Origin: Azospirillum brasilense
GTDB taxonomy: Bacteria; Pseudomonadota; Alphaproteobacteria; Azospirillales; Azospirillaceae
Assembly: GCF_008365405.1 (NCBI RefSeq)
Contig: NZ_QOKV01000001.1
Coordinates: forward strand, 124,001-188,000
DNA length: 64,000 nucleotides
Direction of reading: 5' to 3'
Made by a program: the position numbers and the translations under genes. Positions 8,038 through 14,899 of the stretch are shown piece after piece (position 1 is the first letter of the stretch; each line of letters starts with the position of its first letter). The notes under the pieces are model-generated. The model had not been told where the DNA came from, ran no database searches, and worked only from the letters and a program-made list of their open reading frames with translations.

Positions 8038-9023
8038 CAGAAGCGGACCCCCGGCCAGAAGGTGCCGTCCGGCAGGGCCATGGCGTTGCCCACCAGTTCC
8101 CGTCCGCCGAGCTTGGCCATCAGCCCGTAGAGCCTGGCCGCGGCCTCCCGCTCCTCCTCCGTCCAGCGCTCGGGGATGCCGGCGCGGAACTGGTCGCGCA
8201 ACGCCGCCCAGGTGGCCTCGTCCTCCGCCTTCATCAGCGGGCGCAGCCGGTCCCACTCCGCGTCCGATTGGGCCATGATCGCCTTGGCCTTGCGCGAGGC
8301 GGCGACGAAGGCGTCGAGCGCCGCCGGGTTGGCCTTGGCCCAGCCCTCATGGAAGACGAAGCCGACCGCCGGCACCTGGGCCGTCAGGCCGAGGTCCCGC
8401 ATCATCCCATCAACCCCGATGACCGTCCGCATCCCCGCCGCCTGGAGCCGGGCGGCGTAGGGCCAGAAATTCAGCACGGCGTCCAGCTCCCCCGTCGCGG
8501 CCTTCTGGTTCAGCAGGGGCGGGGCGGCGAAGACCGGCGTCGCCGTGGCGTCGAGGTCGAGCGCGTAGCGGTCGCGGGCCAGCGCCTTCAGCAGCAGCCA
8601 GCTCTTGTCGATGGGCGTTCCGGCGACGCCGATGCGTTTGCCCTTGAGGTCCGCGACCGAAGCGATGGGGGAGGCCGCCGGCACCATCAGCGCGCCGACC
8701 GCCGCGGAATGGGGGATGAAGGTCAGGTCGGCCCCCGCCGCGCGCTGGCGGGCCACCCACAGCCAGTCGCTGGCGATCATGTCCACCGCGCCGCCCTGCA
8801 GGGCGATCTGCGCTGCCTGACCGCTCGCCAGCTCCATCAGCTTCAGCTCGAAGCCGGCGGCCGCGTCCAGCCGGTGGTGGCGGATGACGTCCAGCTCCCA
8901 GCTGACCGTGCCGAACTTCAGCACCCCGATGGTCACCGAGGGCCGGTCCGCCGCGCGTGCCACCGTGGCGACGCAGACCAGCGCCAGGACCAGCAGGAGC
9001 CGGACGAGAGGCATCAGGCGCAT
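8037..9023 (-). CDS. ABC transporter substrate-binding protein (NMT1/TauT-like)
   Basis: The 328-residue protein has a signal peptide (LVRLLLVLALVCVATVARA) and a bilobal NMT1/THI5-like fold (SVTIGVLKFGTVSWELDV, GGAVDMIASD, KGKRIGVAGTP). It is the first gene of the transporter operon, with a GGGGTGG ribosome site before the ATG. The operon lies between the dehydrogenase block and the CXXCW protein. Its ligand may be linked to alcohol oxidation, for example a cofactor or metal complex, but nothing in the sequence proves this. Confidence 0.85.
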   Translation of the reverse strand: MRLMPLVRLLLVLALVCVATVARAADRPSVTIGVLKFGTVSWELDVIRHHRLDAAAGFELKLMELASGQAAQIALQGGAVDMIASDWLWVARQRAAGADLTFIPHSAAVGALMVPAASPIASVADLKGKRIGVAGTPIDKSWLLLKALARDRYALDLDATATPVFAAPPLLNQKAATGELDAVLNFWPYAARLQAAGMRTVIGVDGMMRDLGLTAQVPAVGFVFHEGWAKANPAALDAFVAASRKAKAIMAQSDAEWDRLRPLMKAEDEATWAALRDQFRAGIPERWTEEEREAAARLYGLMAKLGGRELVGNAMALPDGTFWPGVRF

Positions 9024-9087
9024 GACGCCACCCCTGCGTCAAAAATTGCATTTGTATGGAGATCGTGCCGCGCCATGGTTGCGCGGT

Positions 9088-9121
9088 GGACAGGGCGGCG
9101 GATTGGCCACCGCCCGTGTCC
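9088..9121 (+). promoter_or_regulatory. 5' hairpin of small-peptide module A
   Basis: Arms GGACAGGGCGG (9088-9098) and CCGCCCGTGTCC (9110-9121) pair with one bulged base and an 11-base loop. The hairpin ends 6 bases before the AAGGAGG ribosome site of the peptide gene. An equivalent hairpin with different sequence precedes module B. Confidence 0.55.
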
Positions 9122-9142
9122 CATCACAAGGAGGCGTGGAGG

Positions 9143-9217
9143 ATGGAAAAGATCCTCACTCTCCTGATCCTGCTGCTTCGGGTGATCAGGGACATCCTTG
9201 ATCTCCTGAACCGCTAA
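9143..9217 (+). CDS. 24-residue amphipathic peptide, module A
   Basis: A tiny gene (ATG 9143, TAA 9215) with a near-perfect ribosome site AAGGAGG at 9128-9134, 8 bases before the start. The peptide begins MEKILTLLILLL and ends DILDLLNR. It has a hydrophobic Leu/Ile core with charged residues spaced so that one helix face is polar. A homologous gene lies on the other strand at 36937-37014: 16 of 24 aligned residues are identical and the rest mostly conservative. Ribosome-site spacing and the downstream hairpin are also shared. Candidates are a type I toxin, a membrane-protein regulator or a modulin-like peptide. Function is unknown, but coding is well supported by the paired conservation. Confidence 0.7.
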   Translation: MEKILTLLILLLRVIRDILDLLNR

Positions 9218-9227
9218 GGATCGGGCC

Positions 9228-9259
9228 GGGAGGCAGGAGGGGCAAATCTCCTGTCTCCC
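9228..9259 (+). terminator. 3' hairpin of small-peptide module A
   Basis: A 12-bp stem (9228-9239 with 9248-9259, GGGAGGCAGGAG/CTCCTGTCTCCC, one G-T pair) lies 11 bases after the stop codon. It is followed by AGCCTGATGATG, a tail also found after the hairpin of module B. There is no T-run, so it may be a stability element rather than a classical terminator. Confidence 0.55.
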
Positions 9260-9465
9260 TAGCCTGATGATGATGCGTCCTGCGGTCGTTTGCAAGGCAG
9301 GCCTCTGCGGTGCGGTGGCGCAGCGGAACGCGGGAATCCCACGACGGCGAACGCTGAGCTTAGGCCCCGCCCGCCGGTTCCCGGTATTCGACTATCGGGC
9401 AACTTGACCCTGTTGGGCACGGGGGGATTTCGTGGATGCCGCAGAACAATGGGGGAGGGAACGTG

Positions 9466-10023
9466 GTGCGCGCAGGATGGCTGGGCGCCGCCGGGTTGGC
9501 GCTGTTGCTGGCCGGGCCGGCGGGAGACGCCGCGGCGGATGTTGTCCCGGTGCCGGACGGCTACCGGATGACCGAATACCGGTCGCCGACTCCGGCCTCG
9601 CTGCCCGGTGCCGAAACGGTGGACACGGCGCAGGCCCGCGCGCTGGTGGAGTCGGGTGCCGCTCTTCCCATCAACGTGATGAAGCTGGACCGCAGCACGC
9701 TGCCCGGCGGCCCCTGGCTGGTGGCGAAGCCCTTTCCGCAGATCCCCGGCAGCGTCTGGCTTCCCAACGTCGGGCTTGGGGCGCTGACGCCCGAGCTGGA
9801 TGGCTATTTCCGGGCCAACCTGGAGCGGCTGACCGGCGGCGACCGCGGGCGCGGCCTGCTGTTCTACTGTCTGGCGGATTGCTGGATGTCGTGGAACGCG
9901 GGCAAGCGCGCCCTGGAGATGGGCTACCGACGCGTCCTCTGGTACCGCGACGGGGCGGACGGCTGGGCCGAGGCGGGCCTGCCGACCGAGGACGGGAAGC
10001 CGGTTCCGGTCGCCGCACCGTAA
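9466..10023 (+). CDS. PQQ-dependent catabolism-associated CXXCW protein (rhodanese-like)
   Basis: The exported protein (about 185 residues) has the diagnostic FYCLADCWMSWNAGKRA motif, i.e. CXXXCWMSWN, at the active-site loop of a rhodanese-like fold. It belongs to the family found with PQQ alcohol dehydrogenases and SoxYZ-like carriers. The GTG at 9466 is chosen because GGGGGAGGG precedes it by 6 bases and it gives a compact signal peptide (RAGWLGAAGLALLLAG). An ATG at 9436 in the same frame would add ten residues without a good ribosome site. It probably acts with the carrier and metallohydrolase at 1206-2935, although the ABC operon separates them. Confidence 0.82.
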   Translation: MRAGWLGAAGLALLLAGPAGDAAADVVPVPDGYRMTEYRSPTPASLPGAETVDTAQARALVESGAALPINVMKLDRSTLPGGPWLVAKPFPQIPGSVWLPNVGLGALTPELDGYFRANLERLTGGDRGRGLLFYCLADCWMSWNAGKRALEMGYRRVLWYRDGADGWAEAGLPTEDGKPVPVAAP

Positions 10024-10038
10024 CCGGCTTTTCGATGC

Positions 10039-10431
10039 TTACTGCTTCAGCGACTTCAGGAAGGCGATTAGATAGTCCTGCTCCGCCGGATCGGTGATGG
10101 CGACGTGCCGCATGCGGGTGCCCGGCACGAAATTGTCGTTGCCGGCGATCCAGTGGCGCAGGTTGTCCTCGGTCCAGGTGATGTTGGACGCCTTCAGCGC
10201 GTTGGAATAGTCGAAGCGCGGGATCGAGCCGGCCTTGCGCCCGACGACGTTGTACAGGCTCGGGCCGAAGGCGTTCTTGCTGGAATCCAGCGAGTGGCAG
10301 GCCGCGCACTGATGGAAGATCTGCTTGCCGGCGGCCTCTTCCGCCGTCTTGGGCTGCGGCCCGCTTTCGGCGTTGGCCGTGCCGGCAGCAAGCAGAAGGG
10401 CGGCGGCGATGACGAATCTGGAAACGGTCAT
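10039..10431 (-). CDS. Class I cytochrome c (c2-like)
   Basis: A 130-residue periplasmic cytochrome with signal peptide (FVIAAALLLAAGTANA), haem site CAACH (FHQCAACHSLD) and the C-terminal ligand region PGTRMRHVAI. The length and the FGPSLYNVVGRKAGS segment fit soluble cytochrome c2/c550. It is convergent with the CXXCW gene, with 15 bases between their stops. Position at the end of the quinoprotein block makes it a plausible carrier from the dehydrogenase to the oxidase. Confidence 0.88.
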   Translation of the reverse strand: MTVSRFVIAAALLLAAGTANAESGPQPKTAEEAAGKQIFHQCAACHSLDSSKNAFGPSLYNVVGRKAGSIPRFDYSNALKASNITWTEDNLRHWIAGNDNFVPGTRMRHVAITDPAEQDYLIAFLKSLKQ

Positions 10432-10578
10432 GTGAGATGGCTCCCCAGCCAAAACTCCGCGGCGCCGGTCGCGGCGGCGGTCGATGCCGCGCATTTTAAG
10501 GGGCTGGGTCGGGCCGCCGAATTGGACTTTGGAACAAGCCCGCAATGGCAATGAGGTCTTGGGGCCGTTTCCGCCGCT

Positions 10579-10974
10579 TCACGCCCCGTACTGCTCGTCG
10601 GTGACCTTCTCCATCCAATCGACGGCCTTGCCGTCAAGCTGCTCCTGGATGGCGATGTGGGTCATGAACGTGGTCGGCGAGGCGCCATGCCAGTGCTTCT
10701 CGCCGGGCGGGAACCAGACGACGTCGCCGGGGCGGATCTCCTCGATGGGGCCGCCTTCGCGCTGGACCCGGCCGAAGCCGGCGGTGACGATCAGGGTCTG
10801 ACCCAGGGGATGGGTGTGCCACGCCGTGCGGGCGCCGGGTTCGAAGGTGACGCTGGCCGCCGCCGTGCGGGCCGGGGCGTTGGCCTGGATGATGGGGTCG
10901 ATGCGGACCGTGCCGGTGAACCAGTCGGCCGGTCCGGTGACGGATGGCTGCGCGCCAACCCGGGTGATGTCCAT
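10579..10974 (-). CDS. Single-domain cupin protein
   Basis: A 131-residue conserved beta-barrel protein with both cupin motifs: the first in [20 protein letters not shown] with metal-binding His pairs, the second in [16 protein letters not shown]. It resembles the small cupins annotated as (R)-mandelonitrile lyase-like or carboxymuconolactone-associated. The ATG at 10974 begins MDITRVG. No operon partner is evident, and the catalytic activity cannot be told from sequence. Confidence 0.8.
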   Translation of the reverse strand: MDITRVGAQPSVTGPADWFTGTVRIDPIIQANAPARTAAASVTFEPGARTAWHTHPLGQTLIVTAGFGRVQREGGPIEEIRPGDVVWFPPGEKHWHGASPTTFMTHIAIQEQLDGKAVDWMEKVTDEQYGA

Positions 10975-11083
10975 GGTCGAATCCTCCGCTCGCTGCCCCA
11001 AATCCGGGGCCGTCTGGCAGAAACAGGCGGGGAGGGCGGATGTGGCCTTGCGGCGGTCCGTGGAACAGGCACAGGAGGGAAGA

Positions 11084-11170
11084 TGGTGCGGGCGGTCGGA
11101 CTCGAACCGACATATCCGTGAGGACGGCGGATTTTGAGTCCGCTGCGTCTACCAATTCCGCCACGCCCGC
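11084..11170 (-). tRNA. tRNA-Leu (anticodon CAA)
   Basis: An 87-base gene on the minus strand. Acceptor arms are GCGGGCG and CGCCCGC, with an A discriminator and an encoded CCA end (11084-11086). It has a D-arm TGGCGGAATTGGTAGACGC, an anticodon stem GCGGA/TCCGC around loop CTCAAAA giving CAA, a long variable arm and a T-arm GGTTCGAGTCC. The long variable arm is typical of class II tRNA-Leu. Confidence 0.95.
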
Positions 11171-11307
11171 ACGGTGCCTGCCGGACCCGGCGCTTGCGGC
11201 GACCGGTGCCCGCTATATAGAGGGGAAACCGCCCTGGGACAAAGTGTTTTGTGCGGACGCGTCGGCGTGTCTGGCCTAAGCCTGTGGGGCGCGCTAATCT
11301 CACCCGC

Positions 11308-11835
11308 ATGACGAACCGCCTCCCCATCGACGATCCGCGCTACACCGCCGGGCTTCTGGCCATCGCCAGCGCCGGCGTGCTGGCCGCCGCGCTGTTTTTC
11401 CAGTTCGTGCTGGGCTACCAGCCCTGCGTCCTGTGCCTGTGGCAGCGCGTGCCCTACGGCGCGGTGATGGCCTTCGGCATCGTCACCCTGCTGTTCCGCC
11501 AGTGGCGCGGGCTGGGCGATGCGCTGCTGGTGGCGAGCGGGCTGGCCCTTCTGGCCGGCGCCGGGATCGCCGCCTACCATGTGGGGGTGGAGCAGCATTG
11601 GTGGGCCGGCACCTCGGCCTGCGGCGCCAGCGGACGCGCGCCCCAGACTCTGGAGGAGCTGCGCGCCCAGGTGCTCGCCGCCCCGGTCACCCGCTGCGAC
11701 GAAGTGGCGTGGTCGCTGTTCGGGATTTCGATGGCGGGCTACAACGTCGTGATTTCGCTGGCGCTGTCCGCCTTCGCCTTCGCGGCGGCCCGCGCCGCCT
11801 ACATCCGGACCTCGGTTTCCAGGACCTTCGCATGA
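11308..11835 (+). CDS. dsbB: Disulfide bond formation protein B
   Basis: A 175-residue inner-membrane protein with four hydrophobic segments. The quinone-side pair is CVLC (GYQPCVLCLWQRVPY). The second periplasmic cysteines appear in TSACGASGR and VTRCDEVAW. It reoxidises DsbA and passes electrons to ubiquinone. The chosen ATG gives a normal family length. Its stop overlaps the ATG of the ubiquinone hydroxylase gene (ATGA at 11832-11835), an apt pairing because DsbB uses ubiquinone. Confidence 0.9.
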   Translation: MTNRLPIDDPRYTAGLLAIASAGVLAAALFFQFVLGYQPCVLCLWQRVPYGAVMAFGIVTLLFRQWRGLGDALLVASGLALLAGAGIAAYHVGVEQHWWAGTSACGASGRAPQTLEELRAQVLAAPVTRCDEVAWSLFGISMAGYNVVISLALSAFAFAAARAAYIRTSVSRTFA

Positions 11836-12467
11836 CCCCGCCCGACAGCACTGCCATCAGCATCGCCGCCGCTTCCGCCCCGTCCGCCCCCCCGTCCGCC
11901 GGCGAGTCGCCCGCTCCGCGGCCCCGCCCGCGCGGGCGCCTGCCCGGCGACCCGACCCCGGAACAGCGGCTGGCGCGGATCGTGCGCGTGGACCATGCCG
12001 GCGAGTATGGGGCCAAGCGCATCTACGAAGGCCAGCTCTCGGTCATGGGCCGGGGGCGGCACGCCAAGACCCTGCGCCACATGGCCGACCAGGAGCTGGA
12101 GCACCTCCAGTATTTCGAGAAGCAGCTCGTCGCCCGTCAGGTGCGGCCGACCGTGCTGCAGCCGCTGTGGCACGTCGCCGGCTTCCTGCTGGGCGCCGGG
12201 ACGGCGGTGATGGGCGAGCGGGCGGCCATGGCCTGCACCGTCGCCGTCGAGCAGGTCATCGACGGCCATTACGAGGCGCAGTTGAAGCACCTCGGCCCGG
12301 AAGAGGAGGAGCTGAAGACCTCCATCCTCAAGTTCCAGGCGGAGGAGGTGGAGCACCGCGACATCGGCCTGCTCAACGGCGCGGAGCAGGCCCCGGCCTA
12401 TCCGGTGCTGTCCGCCGCCATCAAGGCCGGCACCAAGGCGGTCATCTGGGTGGCCGAGCGGGTGTGA
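11832..12467 (+). CDS. coq7: COQ7-type 5-demethoxyubiquinol hydroxylase
   Basis: A 211-residue diiron monooxygenase. Iron ligands are visible in two repeated halves: DHAGEYGAKRIYEGQ, QELEHLQYFE, AVEQVIDGHYEAQ and AEEVEHRDIG. The first 45 residues are a Pro/Ala/Ser-rich tail not needed for the fold. The enzyme adds the C6 hydroxyl in ubiquinone synthesis. Many gammaproteobacteria use flavin enzymes for this step, while alphaproteobacteria often use COQ7. It is coupled to dsbB by an ATGA overlap. Confidence 0.9.
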   Translation: MTPPDSTAISIAAASAPSAPPSAGESPAPRPRPRGRLPGDPTPEQRLARIVRVDHAGEYGAKRIYEGQLSVMGRGRHAKTLRHMADQELEHLQYFEKQLVARQVRPTVLQPLWHVAGFLLGAGTAVMGERAAMACTVAVEQVIDGHYEAQLKHLGPEEEELKTSILKFQAEEVEHRDIGLLNGAEQAPAYPVLSAAIKAGTKAVIWVAERV

Positions 12468-12500
12468 CCGGCGCCCACTCCGGCGGAAACCGGAGCGGAC

Positions 12501-12665
12501 TCAGGCGGCCTTGCCGTCCGCTCCAGTCTGCGCCGGAGTAGAGGCCGGAGTGGGCGCCGGGGCGGGCGGCGTGCCGTAAATCTCGTCCTCGCTCCGCCCG
12601 CAGCCTTCGCAATAGCCGTCCTCGCCGATGATGCAGATGCCCACGCAGGGATTCTCGTCGTCCAT
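12501..12665 (-). CDS. Small cysteine-rich DUF1289-like protein
   Basis: A 54-residue protein whose first half holds closely spaced cysteines in CVGICIIGEDGYCEGCGRS, the pattern of DUF1289 proteins, which are thought to bind a metal. The second half is a Pro/Ala/Thr-rich tail. The ATG at 12665 starts MDDENPC. It is downstream of the HNH nuclease gene on the same strand with a gap of 42 bases, and convergent with coq7. The function of the family is unknown. Confidence 0.75.
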   Translation of the reverse strand: MDDENPCVGICIIGEDGYCEGCGRSEDEIYGTPPAPAPTPASTPAQTGADGKAA

Positions 12666-12707
12666 ACCCAAATCTTCCCCGGTCCATTCTTCCCGATTGC
12701 GGCGTTT

Positions 12708-13271
12708 CTACATCGGATCGAGTTCGGTGTCCCAATAAAGAAAATCCCGCCAACTTTCGTGAAGGAAGTTTGGCGGGAATGCACGTCCGTTCTCTTGAAG
12801 CTGGTAGGCACTCGGCTGGAACGGGGGACTGAGGGGGATCATGCCGCAACTGTGCGGCAGCCAGTTTCCCTTCGCCAGATTGCAGGCCGAGCAGGAGGTG
12901 ACGACGTTGTCCCAGGTGGTGCGCCCGCCGCGCGACCGTGGGATGACGTGGTCGAAGGTCAGTTCCTGCGTGGGAAAGTGGTGGCCGCAATACTGGCAGG
13001 TGAAGCGATCGCGCAGGAAGACGTTGAAACGGGTGAAGGCCGGCCGCCGCGTCGCCGGGATGAACTCCTTCAACGAAATGACGCTCGGCAGTTTGATCTC
13101 GAACGTGGGGGATCGGACGACGCGGTCATATTCGGAGATGATGTTCACCCGGTCCAGAAAAACGGCCTTGACCGCCTCCTGCCAGGACCAGAGCGACAGG
13201 GGGAAGTAGCTGAGCGGCCGGAAGTCGGCGTTCAGCACCAGGGCCGGACAGTGATCGGGTGGTGGAGCCAA
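12708..13271 (-). CDS. HNH endonuclease family protein
   Basis: A 187-residue protein with a treble-clef HNH motif. The zinc cysteine pair is CQYC, followed by LTFDHVIPRSRGG with the catalytic His, and TTWDNVVTSCSACNLAKGN with the Asn and the second cysteine pair. The N-terminal half (LVLNADFRPLSYFPLSLWSW) is typical of the chromosomal 5-methylcytosine-specific-like HNH proteins found widely as single genes. No restriction or mobile partner is nearby. The biological role is not known. Confidence 0.85.
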   Translation of the reverse strand: MAPPPDHCPALVLNADFRPLSYFPLSLWSWQEAVKAVFLDRVNIISEYDRVVRSPTFEIKLPSVISLKEFIPATRRPAFTRFNVFLRDRFTCQYCGHHFPTQELTFDHVIPRSRGGRTTWDNVVTSCSACNLAKGNWLPHSCGMIPLSPPFQPSAYQLQENGRAFPPNFLHESWRDFLYWDTELDPM

Positions 13272-13604
13272 TGGCCACTCCCTTATCTGAGACGTGTCTG
13301 GAACCTTGTCTGGTGTTCCGCTCCCCCATGCGGGATGACACGCCGCCGGGTGACCAGAACACCAGATACATAGTTGATTTGTGGTTCGAACTCAATATGT
13401 CGCGCCGCACTGCGTCATTTCTTCACGATCCTGTAACCCTTTCGATGGGCAGGGCTCCGACGTTTCCGGGCGACCGGCAGGATGCCTGTGACATTTGGTT
13501 GTGAAGCCTTGATCGTGCATTTTCCGACATCGTGGTTACTGAGCGTTAACCATGCTCTGGGATGGTGGCAGCGCCCTAGGGGGACGCTTTCAAAGGGAAC
13601 ATCC
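13272..13604. promoter_or_regulatory. Divergent intergenic region
   Basis: The 333 bases between the divergent HNH gene and the 55-residue gene have lower GC than their surroundings. A 10-bp inverted repeat TCTGGTGTTC/GAACACCAGA lies at 13309-13318 and 13357-13366 with 38 bases between the arms. GGTTACTGAGCGTTAACCA near 13531-13549 is a second imperfect dyad. No gene was seen; both flanking promoters should lie here. Confidence 0.4.
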
Positions 13605-13772
13605 ATGAGCGCCACGATCATCGACCTTGCCGAGAAACGCGCCGAGCGCGAGGAGCGCGACCGCCAGCGCCGCATCGACGCCTTCGACCGCGAACTGCGC
13701 CGCCGCCTCGCCATGTATCTGGAGGGTGAGGACATCCCGGTCGAGCCGATCAAGGACAATCCCTACATCTGA
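13605..13772 (+). CDS. Conserved small charged protein, 55 residues
   Basis: The product begins MSATIIDLAEKRAEREERDR and is a single charged helix (alternating Arg/Glu) ending in a short tail PVEPIKDNPYI. An AAAGGGA ribosome site lies ahead of the ATG. Similar short proteins are common in Rhodospirillales without a known function. The last bases of the gene fall inside a 16-base tandem repeat, and each copy repeats the end of the reading frame. Confidence 0.65.
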   Translation: MSATIIDLAEKRAEREERDRQRRIDAFDRELRRRLAMYLEGEDIPVEPIKDNPYI

Positions 13773-13808
13773 CCGCCCCTACATCTGACTGCCCCTACAT
13801 CTGACCGC
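13761..13808. repeat. Tandem repeat, 3 x 16 bases
   Basis: Three adjacent copies of CCCTACATCTGACCGC (the middle one with a single C-to-T change). The first copy contains the stop codon of the 55-residue gene. The repeat probably arose by slippage. Confidence 0.9.
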
Positions 13809-13879
13809 CCTTTGCACCCCCACCCGTTGCGCCCGTAGTCCCGCATGCAGGCCGGGCGCGGTTGGGGTATAAGGCGGGG

Positions 13880-14731
13880 ATGACCGACGTCGTCACCCGC
13901 TTCGCGCCGAGCCCGACCGGCCATCTCCACCTCGGGCATGCCCATTCCGCTCTGTTCGGCTGGACCGCCGCCCGCAAGGCCGGAGGGCGCTTCCTTCTGC
14001 GCATCGAGGACATCGACCCGCAGCGCTGCCGTCCCGAGTTCGACCGCGACCTGCGCGAGGATCTGGCCTGGCTGGGCCTGACCTGGGAAGAGCCGGTGCG
14101 CCGCCAGTCGGAGCATCTGGACGATTACCGCGCCGCGCTGGCGCGCCTCGCCGATCTGGGCGCCGTCTATCCCTGCTTCTGCACCCGCAAGGACATCGCC
14201 GCCGAGATCGCCCGCGCCGGCCACGCGCCGCACGGGCCGGACGGTCCGCTCTATCCCGGCACCTGCCGCGGCCTGTCGGACCTGGAACGGCAGGATCGCA
14301 TCGCCGCGGGCGCGGCCTATGCCCTGCGGCTGGATGTGGAAAAGGCCATGGCCATGACCGGGCCGCTGCGCTGGCACGACCGGCGGCGCGGCTGGCAGGA
14401 TGCCACGCCGGGCATCCTGGGCGACGTCGTCCTGGCCCGCAAGGACGCCCCGACGAGCTATCATCTGGCGGTCACCGTGGACGACCATCTTCAGGGTGTG
14501 ACCCTGGTGACCCGTGGCGACGACCTGTTTTTCGCGACACACGTGCATCGCCTGCTTCAGGAACTCCTTCGAGTCGGCGCTCCTGATTATCATCATCACT
14601 CTTTGATGGTGAATGAACGGGGTGAGCGCCTTGCCAAGCGCGACAACGCCAAGACCTTGCGATCTCTTCGGGAAACGGGGCGAACGGCGGCGGCGGTGCG
14701 CGCCCTGTCCGGCTTTCCGGAAGAGTTATGA
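13880..14731 (+). CDS. gluQ: Glutamyl-Q tRNA(Asp) synthetase
   Basis: A 283-residue truncated glutamyl-tRNA synthetase paralogue. The N-terminal FAPSPTGHLHLGHAHSA holds the HIGH-like ATP site and RIEDIDPQR the glutamate site. CFCTRK and YPGTCRG supply zinc ligands, and ERLAKRDNAKTL is the KMSKS-like loop. The anticodon-binding half of GltX is absent, as expected for this family. The enzyme attaches glutamate to queuosine in tRNA-Asp. The ATG at 13880 follows GGCGGGG and starts directly before the conserved core. Confidence 0.9.
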   Translation: MTDVVTRFAPSPTGHLHLGHAHSALFGWTAARKAGGRFLLRIEDIDPQRCRPEFDRDLREDLAWLGLTWEEPVRRQSEHLDDYRAALARLADLGAVYPCFCTRKDIAAEIARAGHAPHGPDGPLYPGTCRGLSDLERQDRIAAGAAYALRLDVEKAMAMTGPLRWHDRRRGWQDATPGILGDVVLARKDAPTSYHLAVTVDDHLQGVTLVTRGDDLFFATHVHRLLQELLRVGAPDYHHHSLMVNERGERLAKRDNAKTLRSLRETGRTAAAVRALSGFPEEL

Positions 14732-14899
14732 TCTACAACCAATTGTGTATTACAGTGGCGGGAAATCTATCCGTTTGAGGCGGGTCGCCTGGAATCTTCT
14801 TCCTCTTGCACGTATCTTTTGAATCTCGACCGATTGTTTGTCCTGCCCAACGGATGGCGCCAAACGGTTGGCCGGCTTGCAATCCGAAGGGGGCAAGCG

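Noticed and set aside
9014..9295. Open frame on the minus strand across peptide module A, similar to a plus-strand frame at 36850-37206 across module B
   Set aside because: Both are antisense to the peptide genes and resemble each other only because the modules are homologous. They lack ribosome sites, and their residue differences are less conservative (P/L, H/D, V/C) than those of the sense peptides.
13309..13366. Inverted repeat TCTGGTGTTC/GAACACCAGA as ends of an insertion element
   Set aside because: Only 10-base arms, 38 bases between them and no transposase or target duplication; more likely an operator or chance dyad.
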